A stretch of DNA of 64,000 bases from Unio delphinus (Eukaryota; Mollusca; Bivalvia; Unionida; Unionidae). A model generated the notes under the pieces. It did no database searches, was not told the origin of the DNA, and saw only the letters and a program-made list of their open reading frames with translations. Where the stretch lies: the NCBI GenBank assembly GCA_029339505.1, contig JAQISU010000022.1, positions 12,788,001 through 12,852,000 of the forward strand, read 5' to 3'. Below are positions 8,799-18,266 of the stretch, in pieces. Every line of letters begins with the position of its first letter. Position 1 is the stretch's first letter. Position numbers and translations under genes: made by a program.

Positions 8799-10325
8799 TA
8801 ATAACCAAGGGAGTTATCATTGTGATTTAGCGGCTTGGTATTTCTTTTTAGGAAAAGATATATTTTCTTTTTTTTTAGTGTTTAAGTCAAATATTCTGTG
8901 TCACGTGCGATTAATGCGTATTTCATAACATAGGATGTGATCCGGAGATACAGGCGTTACAGGATAACACACGTGTATACTTTCTCCCTTAGATTGTGTT
9001 AACTTGTTTAATGGGTATTGTGATTCAGCGCTGGGCATTGTTTTGTAAGAAAAGACATGTTTTCAAACAATTATATTCTTTGTTCTAGTGTTTAAGTCAA
9101 ATATTCTGTCTCATTTAAATACTGTGAAACACCATTAATAAGTAATTCAAGAAAATAAAATAGCATACTTGCGGATTGATGTATTAATTTCCTTTATATA
9201 CCATATGAATAGTTACAACATATATACGTTAAAAAACGTTATTCTTTATAGACGTGAACAGTGGTCTAACGGTATCGTGTTTGGCTTGTAAACCCAGACA
9301 ATTATTCTTCACATGTTCGCGCCCCATAGCAGACAATTGTCTGATGGTGAAACGGTTGGATGTTTTTTTTTCTATTTAATTGAGGGGAGGAAGGCGCCCC
9401 CTCTGTGTTTACATTCACATAACATGCAAAACCCATGCTATCAAATTTACGGTAGCGGTGGGTTGTCGGTTTTTGACAACTTACGCAACCATGAATTTAA
9501 TTTCATGGTTGCATGTTATGTGAATGTAAACACACAAATGCCCTACATTACATCATCATTGAATCATAATCCCATCATCATAATCCCATCATCATTGAAT
9601 TATAATCCATCCTTAATTAAGTTAATTAAGTATATGTATACCTACAATTTGCCACAACACTCAGTGGAAATATATACGGTATTTGTGCTGTCCTTAATTA
9701 AGTATATGTTGTGACGTCACCCCAAGCATATCTTCTGGGCGGTCTAAGATGGCGTTTGCCACGTTAGGCCTCCCTTCCGGAGATGTATGTTTCGGGTTTC
9801 CCTTGGGCTTACTTGGATGTGAAGGCAACCAAGGAGTTCCAAAGATGTGTTGTCGTATATATGTAACCTCTAGGTCATTTCACGTAAACATACCCTCTTG
9901 TGATTATAACCCGTTATTTGACGAGTTAGATTCACTCTTAGGGGAATATGTTTCCGGTGAATGTAAATATAAATGACCTAAAATAAATACCATCCATGGA
10001 TGTAATTAGCTCTCCATCACATTTGGGTTACCCCGTATGGTGTTCAAAAATGAATTACCGGCCAAAACGTGGATGCACATTGGGTAACCCCAGAATGAAT
10101 TATAGGCTAATAGAAACGGTCATAGGGTCATATCTCAAAGAGCAAAAACAAAAAAAAAACATTCTGATATAAAACAGAAACAGAAAAATGCTCTAACAAA
10201 GGACCCTATGAAAGACACAAAGGCCTAATAAGGGACCCAATGAATGCAAATAGAACCACAACGGCCTATATCAAGGGGGCCAAATGACTGATAATCGCTC
10301 ATCATGGTTGATATTTATTTTTGTC
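8799..10325. other. Gene-poor centre of Element 1
   Basis: No convincing gene. A segment of about 90 bp occurs twice (about 8818-8905 and 9017-9112), both copies ending GTGTTTAAGTCAAATATTCT. Open frames at 9313-9714 and 9749-9976 exist but have odd composition, and the first spans a large hairpin. This is the boundary between the replication and virion halves and may hold regulatory or replication sites, or a decayed insertion. Confidence 0.5.
9408..9535. repeat. Large imperfect inverted repeat
   Basis: Arms of about 25 bp (around 9410-9434, TGTTTACATTCACATAACAT, and 9507-9533, its complement), with a second small palindrome (CATGAA...TTCATG) in the loop. It could fold as a hairpin or be a small MITE-like insert. 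Confidence 0.75.
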
Positions 10326-10327
10326 TG

Positions 10328-10737
10328 CATTTATATTTATATATACAGACTGAATTTTAAAAAATATATTTATATATACAGACTGAATTTTTAAAAAAGA
10401 TAGTTATATATACAGAATTAATTTTAAAAAAGATATTTATATATACAGAATTAATTTTAAAAAAGATATTTATATATACAGACTGAATTTTAAAAAAGAT
10501 AGTTATATATACATAATTAATTTTAAAAAATATATTTATATATACAGACTGAATTTTAAAAAAGATATTTATATATACAGACTGAATTTTTAAAAAAGAT
10601 ATTTATATATACAGACTGAATTTTTAAAAAAGATAGTTATATATACAGACTGAATTTTTAAAAAAGATATTTATATATACAGAATTAATTTTTAAAAAAG
10701 ATAGTTATATATACAGACTGAATTTTTAAAAATATTA
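10328..10737 (+). repeat. 33-34-bp AT-rich tandem repeat, about 12 copies
   Basis: Units of the form TATATATACAGACTGAATTT followed by a run of A and GATA. Copies differ at few sites, mainly ACAGACTG versus ACAGAATTA. It sits directly before the first rightward gene (50 bp before the ATG at 10787). Iterons near an origin or an enhancer-like array are possible. Confidence 0.9.
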
Positions 10738-10786
10738 ACGGCTCTTTTATTTTTGAAAAATGAATTAGAAATATGTATTATCATAT

Positions 10787-11143
10787 ATGAATTCTGAAAT
10801 TATGAATAGCATCATAGTTGAAATTGCAAAATTGAAAAATCAGAATATTAGATTGTCAGATGGGTTAAATCCTGATCAAATCAAGTCGGATTTTCAGGAT
10901 ATAGAATACGGAGTTAGCACTAACAAGTATATGTTGCCAAAGAAATATGCACTCATCAAAAAAATTCAAAATTCTATTCGAGACTCTCTTGCATTTTCCA
11001 GTGAAGTAGATGTGTTTGTTCCGTTATATACTATCGTGGAAGGAATACGAAAAGAATTGGGTAACGAATATGAATTGAAAAAGGAAGTTAATTCTAAAAT
11101 TAGAAACTTACGAGCGTTAATTCAAGAAAATGAACTATTTTGA
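10787..11143 (+). CDS. Unknown protein, 118 aa
   Basis: Intact frame with charged helical composition throughout and no recognised domain. First gene of the rightward block, just after the tandem repeat; an early regulatory role is only a guess. Confidence 0.6.
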   Translation: MNSEIMNSIIVEIAKLKNQNIRLSDGLNPDQIKSDFQDIEYGVSTNKYMLPKKYALIKKIQNSIRDSLAFSSEVDVFVPLYTIVEGIRKELGNEYELKKEVNSKIRNLRALIQENELF

Positions 11144-11352
11144 TTGACCAGCCCCTCAATATATTTTGTCAGACAGTAAAATCTCCTTGAGATTTTCATT
11201 TTTTTTTGTCATTTTTTTATTGAATCAGTGAAAATATTTCACACTGCGAAAATAAAAATATTTCACAGCAATAAAAAATTGGACCGTTAAGGATGGAATC
11301 ATCGATGGGAAAAATTGTTTTACAATTGAAAAATGGTTTCTGATTTCAAATA
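11144..11352. promoter_or_regulatory. AT-rich intergenic segment with palindromes
   Basis: Contains GTGAAAATATTTCAC (about 11229-11243) and a second near-copy, AAAATATTTCACAGC. Position suggests the promoter region of the 351-residue gene. Confidence 0.35.
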
Positions 11353-12408
11353 ATGGTCAATGAAGCATTAACGACCCGATTGGCTCGTGAGCGACTAGAT
11401 GCAATTAAGAAATTTATACCAATTCGCGACTCTGTCAGGAATAAACTGCAACAACGACAGAGTTTACAAACTGATTTTGCTCTGGGGTCTGAAGAGTTGT
11501 TTAAACCAGTAACCACAGCAACGAAAGGAGTAGAGCGTGCTTTACTGGGAGATGGTCCCGAGACGGGAAAATCTGTTATTGGTGAACTTGAAAAACTAGC
11601 AGCGAAAACTGAACAAACTGAACAAACTGATCCGAAAAAAACGACTGTTTCTCTGTTGAATAAATTTACTGATCATGCTAAAATATTAATAAAAAAACCT
11701 AGTTTATTGAAATCAAAGGATTATCAAGCCTTTGGTAATTTTGCTGCTCAAAGCTATAATTCAAAAAAAGATTTTTTAAAGGACGAGTATAAAAATGATA
11801 GAATATCAAGTAATGATTGGTTCGATTATTTGTATAAACTAAATAAAGGGATTGGTCGTTTGAATAAGGATGAGATAGGGTACAAGGAATTTAAAAAGGG
11901 AATTAGTAATTATAAAAGAGAACAAATAGAAGAACGACAACGAGAAATAGAAGAACGGCAAGAACTAAAACGTCAAACACCAACACGTAGACAAACAAGA
12001 AGACAAAAAAAACAACAACTACCACCTGATGATGATGATGATGATTTAGAAGAACGACGTCAAACACCAACACGGAGACAAAAAAAACAACAACTACCAC
12101 CTGATGATGATGATGATGATGATGATTATTTACAAACTACGGATTTAGAAAAACTAGATGAAGCAGCTGGTTATAGCGGAAGTGGATTGCAAAATCCAAG
12201 GATTGGAAACACTTGTCCTGATAGTGTTATCAATGATATATCACGATTAGATGTTCTTGTAGGAGGGTTCCGAGCTGGAAATAACTCTCCAGAAATAATT
12301 AATGAAGCAGCTGATATTTGTAGACGATTATTTGCCGGTGGTATCATGGATATCAAAACTTATCGAGATTTCATTGACGAGTTAGCAAATGGGTATCATA
12401 GCGATTAA
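11353..12408 (+). CDS. Probable virion-associated protein with acidic repeats
   Basis: 351 residues. A helical N-terminal half contains a GSEELFKPVTTATK segment. The middle carries two copies of a unit with TPTRRQ, KKQQLPP and a run of 6-8 Asp (about residues 212-256). The C-terminal region (GNNSPEIINEAADICRRLF) looks conserved, because a diverged copy of both ends of this gene survives as a fossil at 24815-25935. Its place at the head of the late block suggests a structural or assembly role. Family not recognised. Confidence 0.7.
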   Translation: MVNEALTTRLARERLDAIKKFIPIRDSVRNKLQQRQSLQTDFALGSEELFKPVTTATKGVERALLGDGPETGKSVIGELEKLAAKTEQTEQTDPKKTTVSLLNKFTDHAKILIKKPSLLKSKDYQAFGNFAAQSYNSKKDFLKDEYKNDRISSNDWFDYLYKLNKGIGRLNKDEIGYKEFKKGISNYKREQIEERQREIEERQELKRQTPTRRQTRRQKKQQLPPDDDDDDLEERRQTPTRRQKKQQLPPDDDDDDDDYLQTTDLEKLDEAAGYSGSGLQNPRIGNTCPDSVINDISRLDVLVGGFRAGNNSPEIINEAADICRRLFAGGIMDIKTYRDFIDELANGYHSD

Positions 12409-12441
12409 ATAACAATTGAAAACACTATTGTTTTTATAATA
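12409..12441 (+). promoter_or_regulatory. Palindromic late-gene junction
   Basis: AACAATTGAAAACACTATTG followed by TTTT forms an inverted repeat just before ATG. Related palindromes sit at 12883-12950 and 16388-16417 (AAAACGCTAGCGTGTTT) and at 14396-14458 (AATCGT...ACGATT). Confidence 0.4.
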
Positions 12442-12873
12442 ATGATCATCCATTACAATCATGATAAACCAACCCTCGTCTATGTAGTTAATTCACGGTT
12501 TCCAGTTTATAGAGCATACTACGGAGATGGCCTCGGCAAGACCATTTTAGGATTCTTTTCAAGAACGGCCCCAAAAGTGATGCCGTTAGCTAAACAACTT
12601 GGAATGAAAGCCATTGATGTTATTCGTGATAAGGGTATTAGTACTGTTGGAGATCTTGCCGGGAAAGCGTTTTCAACTGCGAAGGATAAAATAACATCAT
12701 TAGTGAGTCGAAAAAAGAAACCGTTACCGTCTACAGAAGAAATGCCTGCAAGTGTTAGTAAAATTATAAATAACGCAGTAGATGAAAAACTAGCGTCGAT
12801 GGTAAATCAAGGAGACCAAAGCAATATTGCAAATATGATAGCGGGAAGTGGCTTTAGAAAACCACGACGATGA
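12442..12873 (+). CDS. Basic core/minor virion protein (adenovirus pX/pVI-like)
   Basis: 143 residues with a YGDGLGKTILGFFSR stretch near residue 30, then an amphipathic Ala/Lys-rich middle and RKKKP. It resembles the small glycine-and-lysine-rich core proteins found near Polinton capsid genes. Lies directly before the capsid gene. Function inferred from composition and position. Confidence 0.6.
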   Translation: MIIHYNHDKPTLVYVVNSRFPVYRAYYGDGLGKTILGFFSRTAPKVMPLAKQLGMKAIDVIRDKGISTVGDLAGKAFSTAKDKITSLVSRKKKPLPSTEEMPASVSKIINNAVDEKLASMVNQGDQSNIANMIAGSGFRKPRR

Positions 12874-12950
12874 AATCCTATGGATTTTCACGCTAGCGTT
12901 TTTCACGATGAAATGGAAAATCCGATTTAGACTCTGATAAATAGAATAAA

Positions 12951-14393
12951 ATGTTCAAAAAATCATCTGATCCAGCATTTGATATAGACGCCCCAGTGCG
13001 TAAAGATGATTCTGTACGCGATTATCAATTTTATTCTTATCACGCAGTACAACCAGATCTCCGATCGCGAATTGAACTTCAAGTTCATGATACCAGTAAA
13101 TATTTTCTACCGTGTGAGGCATTTATTGAAGTAGAAGGAGAACTTGTAACAAATGTTGCAGCTGATACCCCATATGCAGATAATGCAAATGTCCGAGTTG
13201 GTTTTGTTAATAACGGCATCATGGCGTTATTTGAAAGCGCTAGATATCTCATTGATGGAAAAGAAATTGAATCCATTGACCGTGAAGTTGATATGGCCAC
13301 AACAATCATAGGGTTAGCAAGATATTCTGATGATTATACAAGATCAGCGGGTCCATCTATGATGTTTGCAAAGGATACTACTGATAACGCTGATCACCTT
13401 CAATTCATTAAAGTGTTAACAGCACAGAATACTGCAGAAGCCAATCAACAAGAAGCAGCTAATCCAGAACGTCGAGTTAGACCCGGAGCTGCGTTTGATA
13501 TTCTCGGAGGCGTTAATGGTAATCTCAATTTAGGATTTGCAACACGCGTAGCAATGTTGCATGGGCAGCGTCGACGATTTTCATGTGCGATTCCACTGCA
13601 TCATATATTTGGATTCTGTAGAAATGTTAGAAAAGTTATTTATGGAGCCAAACACACAATAGCGCTTGTACGAAAGGGTACTGATGATGATGCAATCTGG
13701 CGTAATGCTGGGGTTGCTGCCGGTAAAGTCATTTTAACAAAACTATCATTATGGATGCCAGTGTTAACTCCATCAATCACAGACGAACAGCGACTACTAT
13801 CATTTATGGACCAAGGAGGAAAGTCGTTGTTAAGTTGGTTATCAGTGACCACGGATATTAAACAAGACAGTGTTGATGGTACATTCACATGGCACCTGGC
13901 ATCAAAACAAGGGGTTTCAGCTCCACGTCATATATTTATTGCGTTACAGAATGCTGCGCGAGTTGGTAGTCAAGAACGAAGTCATATGATATTTGATCAG
14001 TTAGGTGTTAGTGAAGTCTCACTGAGAATAAACGGACAACAGGAACCATCCGAGGATATACAACTTGATTACGGTCAGAATCATATTGCACGTGTCTATC
14101 ATAACCTGTTGTCATTTATGGCACGTGATCAAAATGTGGATACCGGTTTGCAAATATCACAATTGGATTTTAAAAGCCTCTATCCGATTTATTACTTTTC
14201 ATTGGAACATCTTGATTTGATGAGACAATCTGTCGTTGATATACACTTTAGAGCCCGTGTAACCCGTCCTGCTGGTGCTGGTGGTATTATTAATTATAGA
14301 GCAGTTGCTGTCATTCTTAGTGATAAATCAATGTTACTTGAAGGTGTTGGTGGAAGAATGAGAGTGGTAGATGCACCAGTGGAAAATATGTAA
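12951..14393 (+). CDS. Major capsid protein (double jelly roll)
   Basis: 480 residues, intact. The N-terminal half shows the strand pattern of this capsid family: IELQVHDTSKYFLPCEAFI, then GFVNNGIMALFESARYLIDG. A signature follows near residues 205-245, CAIPLHHIFGFCRNV and YGAKHTIALVRKGTDDDAIW, shared with a capsid-like family I know from elements in arthropods and other invertebrates. It would build the capsid shell. Flanked by core-protein genes and, two genes on, the protease. Assignment rests on remembered family patterns. Confidence 0.72.
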   Translation: MFKKSSDPAFDIDAPVRKDDSVRDYQFYSYHAVQPDLRSRIELQVHDTSKYFLPCEAFIEVEGELVTNVAADTPYADNANVRVGFVNNGIMALFESARYLIDGKEIESIDREVDMATTIIGLARYSDDYTRSAGPSMMFAKDTTDNADHLQFIKVLTAQNTAEANQQEAANPERRVRPGAAFDILGGVNGNLNLGFATRVAMLHGQRRRFSCAIPLHHIFGFCRNVRKVIYGAKHTIALVRKGTDDDAIWRNAGVAAGKVILTKLSLWMPVLTPSITDEQRLLSFMDQGGKSLLSWLSVTTDIKQDSVDGTFTWHLASKQGVSAPRHIFIALQNAARVGSQERSHMIFDQLGVSEVSLRINGQQEPSEDIQLDYGQNHIARVYHNLLSFMARDQNVDTGLQISQLDFKSLYPIYYFSLEHLDLMRQSVVDIHFRARVTRPAGAGGIINYRAVAVILSDKSMLLEGVGGRMRVVDAPVENM

Positions 14394-14458
14394 TTGAAAA
14401 TCCGAAGGATATTTCCATTGAATCGTTTTACGATTTAGAATCAATCTGTATTTGTATA

Positions 14459-15004
14459 ATGTCATATAGTAATATCAATGTGTCATTGACACCTGGTCAG
14501 TTAAAAAAATTGCAATCAAAATCCGCTAAACAATGTGGAACCACAATCACGTTGAAACCTAATCAAATGAATGGCGGGGCAAATAAATTATCGCTGACAA
14601 CTCGTCAAGTGAAACATTTCAATGATGCTTTCAAGGATAAAAAAGGTGTTCAGATTACTCTCTCTGCGGCTGCTATTAAAAATATGATGAAAACAGGTGG
14701 TATATTTCCATTGTTAGCTGCAATACCAGCATTGGTTGCGGCAGCAGCCCCAGCAGTAGCAAAAGCGGCCGCATTGGGGGTAGTTGGAGGCTTGGGAACA
14801 AAAGCGGTACAGAGCATTGCTGAATCATATGAACCGAAGAAAGGTCGAGGGTATAAAAAAAAGGGAAAGGGTCTAAGACTACCAGGAACCCCGTATTCAT
14901 GGTACAGCGGAAAGGGTCTAAGACTACCAGGAACCCCGTATTCATGGTACAGCGGGAGATCCGTTCACGGATCAGGCCTGAGACTACCAGGAACGGTTTA
15001 TTAA
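14459..15004 (+). CDS. Virion protein with hydrophobic segment and C-terminal repeats
   Basis: 181 residues. The N-terminal half has repeated LTxxQ...I/L motifs (LTPGQLKKLQ, LTTRQVKHFN). A hydrophobic Ala-rich segment (GGIFPLLAAIPALVAAAAP, about residues 80-98) follows, then basic Gly/Lys and three copies of GLRLPGTPYSWYSG, the last partial (GLRLPGTVY). The first two copies are exact 45-bp DNA duplicates. Similar proteins with GxGLYLPG endings accompany Polinton protease genes; a membrane-active or core precursor role, perhaps cleaved by the adjoining protease, is inferred. Confidence 0.65.
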   Translation: MSYSNINVSLTPGQLKKLQSKSAKQCGTTITLKPNQMNGGANKLSLTTRQVKHFNDAFKDKKGVQITLSAAAIKNMMKTGGIFPLLAAIPALVAAAAPAVAKAAALGVVGGLGTKAVQSIAESYEPKKGRGYKKKGKGLRLPGTPYSWYSGKGLRLPGTPYSWYSGRSVHGSGLRLPGTVY

Positions 15005-15015
15005 TTCAGAAATCT

Positions 15016-15453
15016 ATGGTTCCAATGTCCAATTTTGATTTAATGGATGCTGCTAAACAACTAGTGATTAAAAATTTCAGAGGTGTTTTTATGAAAGATC
15101 AATTACCACATCAACCAAACAAAACTGAAACAGGTATTATTAATCTCGATAACAGCACCGGACCTGGAACTCACTGGGTTGCATACGCTATTGATCCACG
15201 TGGGATTGTCTATTTTGATTCATATGGATTAGCCCCACCAAAAGAGTTTATGCGTTATATAAAAACCCTTCCAATGAAGACTTGGTATTCTACGCTACCA
15301 ACACAACAAATCAATGACCCACCAATATGCGGCAGTGAAGTATTAAATGTCCTTGACGCTATTTCTAACTCCTTGGGTAACCCAAGGGGAAAACCACCAC
15401 ACATTGTCGTAAATGACTACACTAGTAATCGCTTTTTAGAGAGAGATATATAA
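15016..15453 (+). CDS. Adenain-type cysteine protease
   Basis: Virion maturation protease. Starting at the ATG at 15016 (another at 15025) gives 145 residues with all catalytic positions: His in THWVAY (about 53), Asp in YFDSYG (about 69), Gln in QQIND (about 97) and Cys in ICGSE (about 105). An open frame extends upstream to 14899 but overlaps the previous gene and is not needed. Somewhat short for the family, though the core is complete. Confidence 0.88.
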   Translation: MVPMSNFDLMDAAKQLVIKNFRGVFMKDQLPHQPNKTETGIINLDNSTGPGTHWVAYAIDPRGIVYFDSYGLAPPKEFMRYIKTLPMKTWYSTLPTQQINDPPICGSEVLNVLDAISNSLGNPRGKPPHIVVNDYTSNRFLERDI

Positions 15454-15459
15454 AATATC

Positions 15460-16388
15460 ATGATTGATATTTGGGGAAGACCTCTGAAACCCAAACCCGA
15501 TGACACTGCAACTCCTGATTCTATCAAGGATATAAAAAAAAAATTAAAGATGAAATCGCTGAGACGTTGAACTTAACAAGTGTTGACCCGAATGAAATAG
15601 TTGTATTTCAAGACAAACAGGGTAAATTGAAATCCAGTAATATTTCTCTGGATGATATTTTGGTTAAACAACAAAACGCAATCGAGAACACCGTTGCGCT
15701 ATTTTCCGATCAAGGTAAACTCAAACCGGGTGTACTTTTTTCGACGATTACAGATCGATTTACAAACCACGATAAAGAATTTGAAGATCATTTAAGAAAC
15801 TACAATAGTTTCCGTAGAAATGTCGTTCATAAGTTCTTTGGATCCCCAATTGTAGTTACACCATCTATCGCTGAAATTAAAACGTTTGTTGATGATCAAA
15901 AGGTTATCAACGAAGCAACAAAAACAACAACCGACGCCATTGATAAATTTATTGGAAACCCGTTAGATAAAATTGAACTAAAACTCCCTGATATTAAAAA
16001 ATCCATTGATGAGACGAAAACTTCCATCGAAGGCATCAAAGGTGATCTTTCGAGCATGATAACAGCCATTGAAAAAACAAAAATTCCTCATGAGAAAACC
16101 AACAACGTGGTATACACAATCCAACACGGATCATTTGAGTGGACACCTGAAAACAACAAATTAGACATCACTGCAACCGTCAAGGGTATTTATCGATTAA
16201 CACTAGTAACACCATCGTCTCAATTTAATATTTCATCGTCCAGTTCATCTGGGGTCAATAATACGATTTCAACGATCATCGACAAGAATACAACTGAAAA
16301 GTTCACAATCATATCTACTGATAAACATTTGGTTAGGGTCTCAACAACGTGGTATGTGGAATTCGTAGCGAATTTAAGTAAATCGTAA
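15460..16388 (+). CDS. Coiled-coil protein with beta-rich C-terminus, frame break at A10
   Basis: ATG at 15460 (MIDIWGRPLKPKP...) is followed by a ten-A run at 15534-15543. The long downstream frame (to TAA at 16386) has no early ATG and joins only through a -1 shift at the run, so one gene of about 309 residues is likely. The middle is helical with DKIELKLPDIKKSIDET-type repeats; the last 90 residues alternate like beta strands. A fibre- or spike-like trimer is a reasonable guess. The run offers A AAA AAA in frame, so programmed slippage is possible, as is one missing A. Confidence 0.6.
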
Positions 16389-16417
16389 TTGAAAACGCTA
16401 GCGTGTTTAAAATAAAA

Positions 16418-17047
16418 ATGATTTCATCATCTCAATATCGCTATGATCAGGTCAGAGAGTATCAAACTAGACTCAAAACCTTGTCTGAGGAGTATGAATT
16501 GAAAATTAAAAAATATCGCAGGAGAATTACCGCAATTGATGTTACTGTGTACGCTGTGAGTGGTGTAATCACCGGAGCTGGTATTATACTGTCTTCAGTG
16601 ACAATGATGGCTCCGATAGCTGTTCCAATTTGCATTTCTGCGGCAACAACAATCGCTGGAATTATTTCAATAATCACAAAAAAAATATCCTCATGCAGCC
16701 AACGGAAACTACAAGACTACATAATTCAATTTCATGTTGTGTCCACTGCATACTCGCAATTATCCTCATTGATATCGTCATCGCTCGATGATACAATTAT
16801 ATCAGAGAGTGAGTTTTCAGCGATGGTAGATATATATGATTCTGCGATGTCAAAATTAGAAATACAACATGAGTATAATAACAATGACAACACAGATGGA
16901 ATTACTTCAACAAATAGTGGAGAACACAAAACCAGTACAAACAAGCATGATCTCAATAACCTCAACGAATCCAGAATTCAGTGTGAATTTCCCCTCTCCG
17001 GTCCCAGTGAAGGAAATCGCGCTAGCAAAATTACGAGTATACCATAG
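16418..17047 (+). CDS. Membrane protein with helical hairpin
   Basis: Start at ATG 16418, after the AAAACGCTAGCGTG palindrome. A coiled-coil N-terminus (YRYDQVREYQTRLKTLSEEY) precedes two hydrophobic segments near residues 48-70 and 75-95, then a basic loop and helical tail. This architecture recurs in a membrane protein I associate with invertebrate Polinton-like elements. The last 60 residues overlap the next gene in another frame. Virion membrane or host-membrane role unknown. Confidence 0.65.
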   Translation: MISSSQYRYDQVREYQTRLKTLSEEYELKIKKYRRRITAIDVTVYAVSGVITGAGIILSSVTMMAPIAVPICISAATTIAGIISIITKKISSCSQRKLQDYIIQFHVVSTAYSQLSSLISSSLDDTIISESEFSAMVDIYDSAMSKLEIQHEYNNNDNTDGITSTNSGEHKTSTNKHDLNNLNESRIQCEFPLSGPSEGNRASKITSIP

Positions 17048-18239
17048 TTGGCCAAATATTAGGTCAAAACCATTTGGTGGTCAACAACCGAATAATTCAC
17101 TGGTATTTGCAAATAAGAATAAACCCGACGGTACCCCAGACTGGAACGTTGTTTCCATACCAACCGGATCATATCAAATTGAACAAATCAATGATGAATT
17201 CGCGCGTAGAATAAAATCGATTACTGGAAAAGAATCAAAAATAGCTATAACAGTTCATGTGCCGACACTATCATCTGCCATTGAAATAAGCACAGAGGGT
17301 TATGTCGTAGATATCTATCAAAGCTCAATAAGAACAGTACTAGGATGGCCTGAATTACCACCCGGAGGAAAAACCGTTAAATTACCAGAACCACAAAAAA
17401 CTGATTATATCACCGACAGGACAAAATCTGATAATCCAGTAAAGAGTTATAGAGATTATGACAAATTGAATTTTTTCATTAGAGTAGAAGATGAGAACGG
17501 CCAAATTGTTTATCATTCTGCTAACTGGGATAAAATCACTGAAAATTTCACAGCTTTCAATAACGATATTTCACTGTTGTTATTATCCCTTAAATCCGGT
17601 ACTCTCACCCGAGATGAATTTATCAGCGTCATAGAAACATGTAACAAAATCATCAATGACATGGAAACATTTCATTCACAAATTATTCAAGAAGTATTAG
17701 GTGACAATATCCCCCTATCGAGAACAGCATTTGCATCGAACTTAAATATCCCGGTCAATGATATTCCAACAGTCAAACTTCCAGGATATAATATCTCAGA
17801 ACTACAAAAATCTCTCGATGATGCCATCGATGAAGGTTTCAAAAAAATCCATGATACGTGGAAAAAAACACCATCACAACCACAAACAACTATCCTCAAA
17901 CATAATAATGACCCAGATGGTGGTGGCAGGCACATTGCTCCGTTCAATGTGAATATTTCATCGGTGATAGCAATCAATTTAGTGTGTGATGTGATCGAAG
18001 GAAGCTATCAAATAAATTTAGAACGATCAAATCAAGCTCAGCAAGGATATATTTTGTATTCATTTGCACCAACAGCTCCTCCAGGGTTTCTAATTATTGA
18101 GGATCCAACTAATCCAGTCTATATGCGATGTCATAATAATTCATTAACCAGAATTAATTTCAAACTCACTGACCAGTCCAATAATCTGATTGATTTACAA
18201 GATGAGGTGTTAGCGATTAGTCTGTTTGTGAAATCGTAG
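16869..18239 (+). CDS. Penton-like minor capsid protein
   Basis: 456 residues. The N-terminal part (FPSPVPVKEIALAKLRVYHS) and the C-terminal INFKLTDQSNNLIDLQDE segment match the start and final strands of Polinton penton-base (single jelly roll) proteins. The middle (about 200-330) is helical and more variable. Last gene before the right TIR: its stop is 28 bp from it. An alternative ATG at 16884 would shorten the overlap with the membrane-protein gene. Confidence 0.72.
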   Translation: MSIITMTTQMELLQQIVENTKPVQTSMISITSTNPEFSVNFPSPVPVKEIALAKLRVYHSWPNIRSKPFGGQQPNNSLVFANKNKPDGTPDWNVVSIPTGSYQIEQINDEFARRIKSITGKESKIAITVHVPTLSSAIEISTEGYVVDIYQSSIRTVLGWPELPPGGKTVKLPEPQKTDYITDRTKSDNPVKSYRDYDKLNFFIRVEDENGQIVYHSANWDKITENFTAFNNDISLLLLSLKSGTLTRDEFISVIETCNKIINDMETFHSQIIQEVLGDNIPLSRTAFASNLNIPVNDIPTVKLPGYNISELQKSLDDAIDEGFKKIHDTWKKTPSQPQTTILKHNNDPDGGGRHIAPFNVNISSVIAINLVCDVIEGSYQINLERSNQAQQGYILYSFAPTAPPGFLIIEDPTNPVYMRCHNNSLTRINFKLTDQSNNLIDLQDEVLAISLFVKS

Positions 18240-18266
18240 TGATTTTCGTCCCCCAGACAAGGTCTG

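Noticed and set aside
9313..9976. Two genes in the Element 1 centre
   Set aside because: The first frame spans a hairpin and repeat-like sequence; the second has no domain or supporting context.
11903..12100. Val/Phe-rich minus-strand frame
   Set aside because: It is the reverse reading of the Asp/Gln/Lys repeats in the 351-aa gene.
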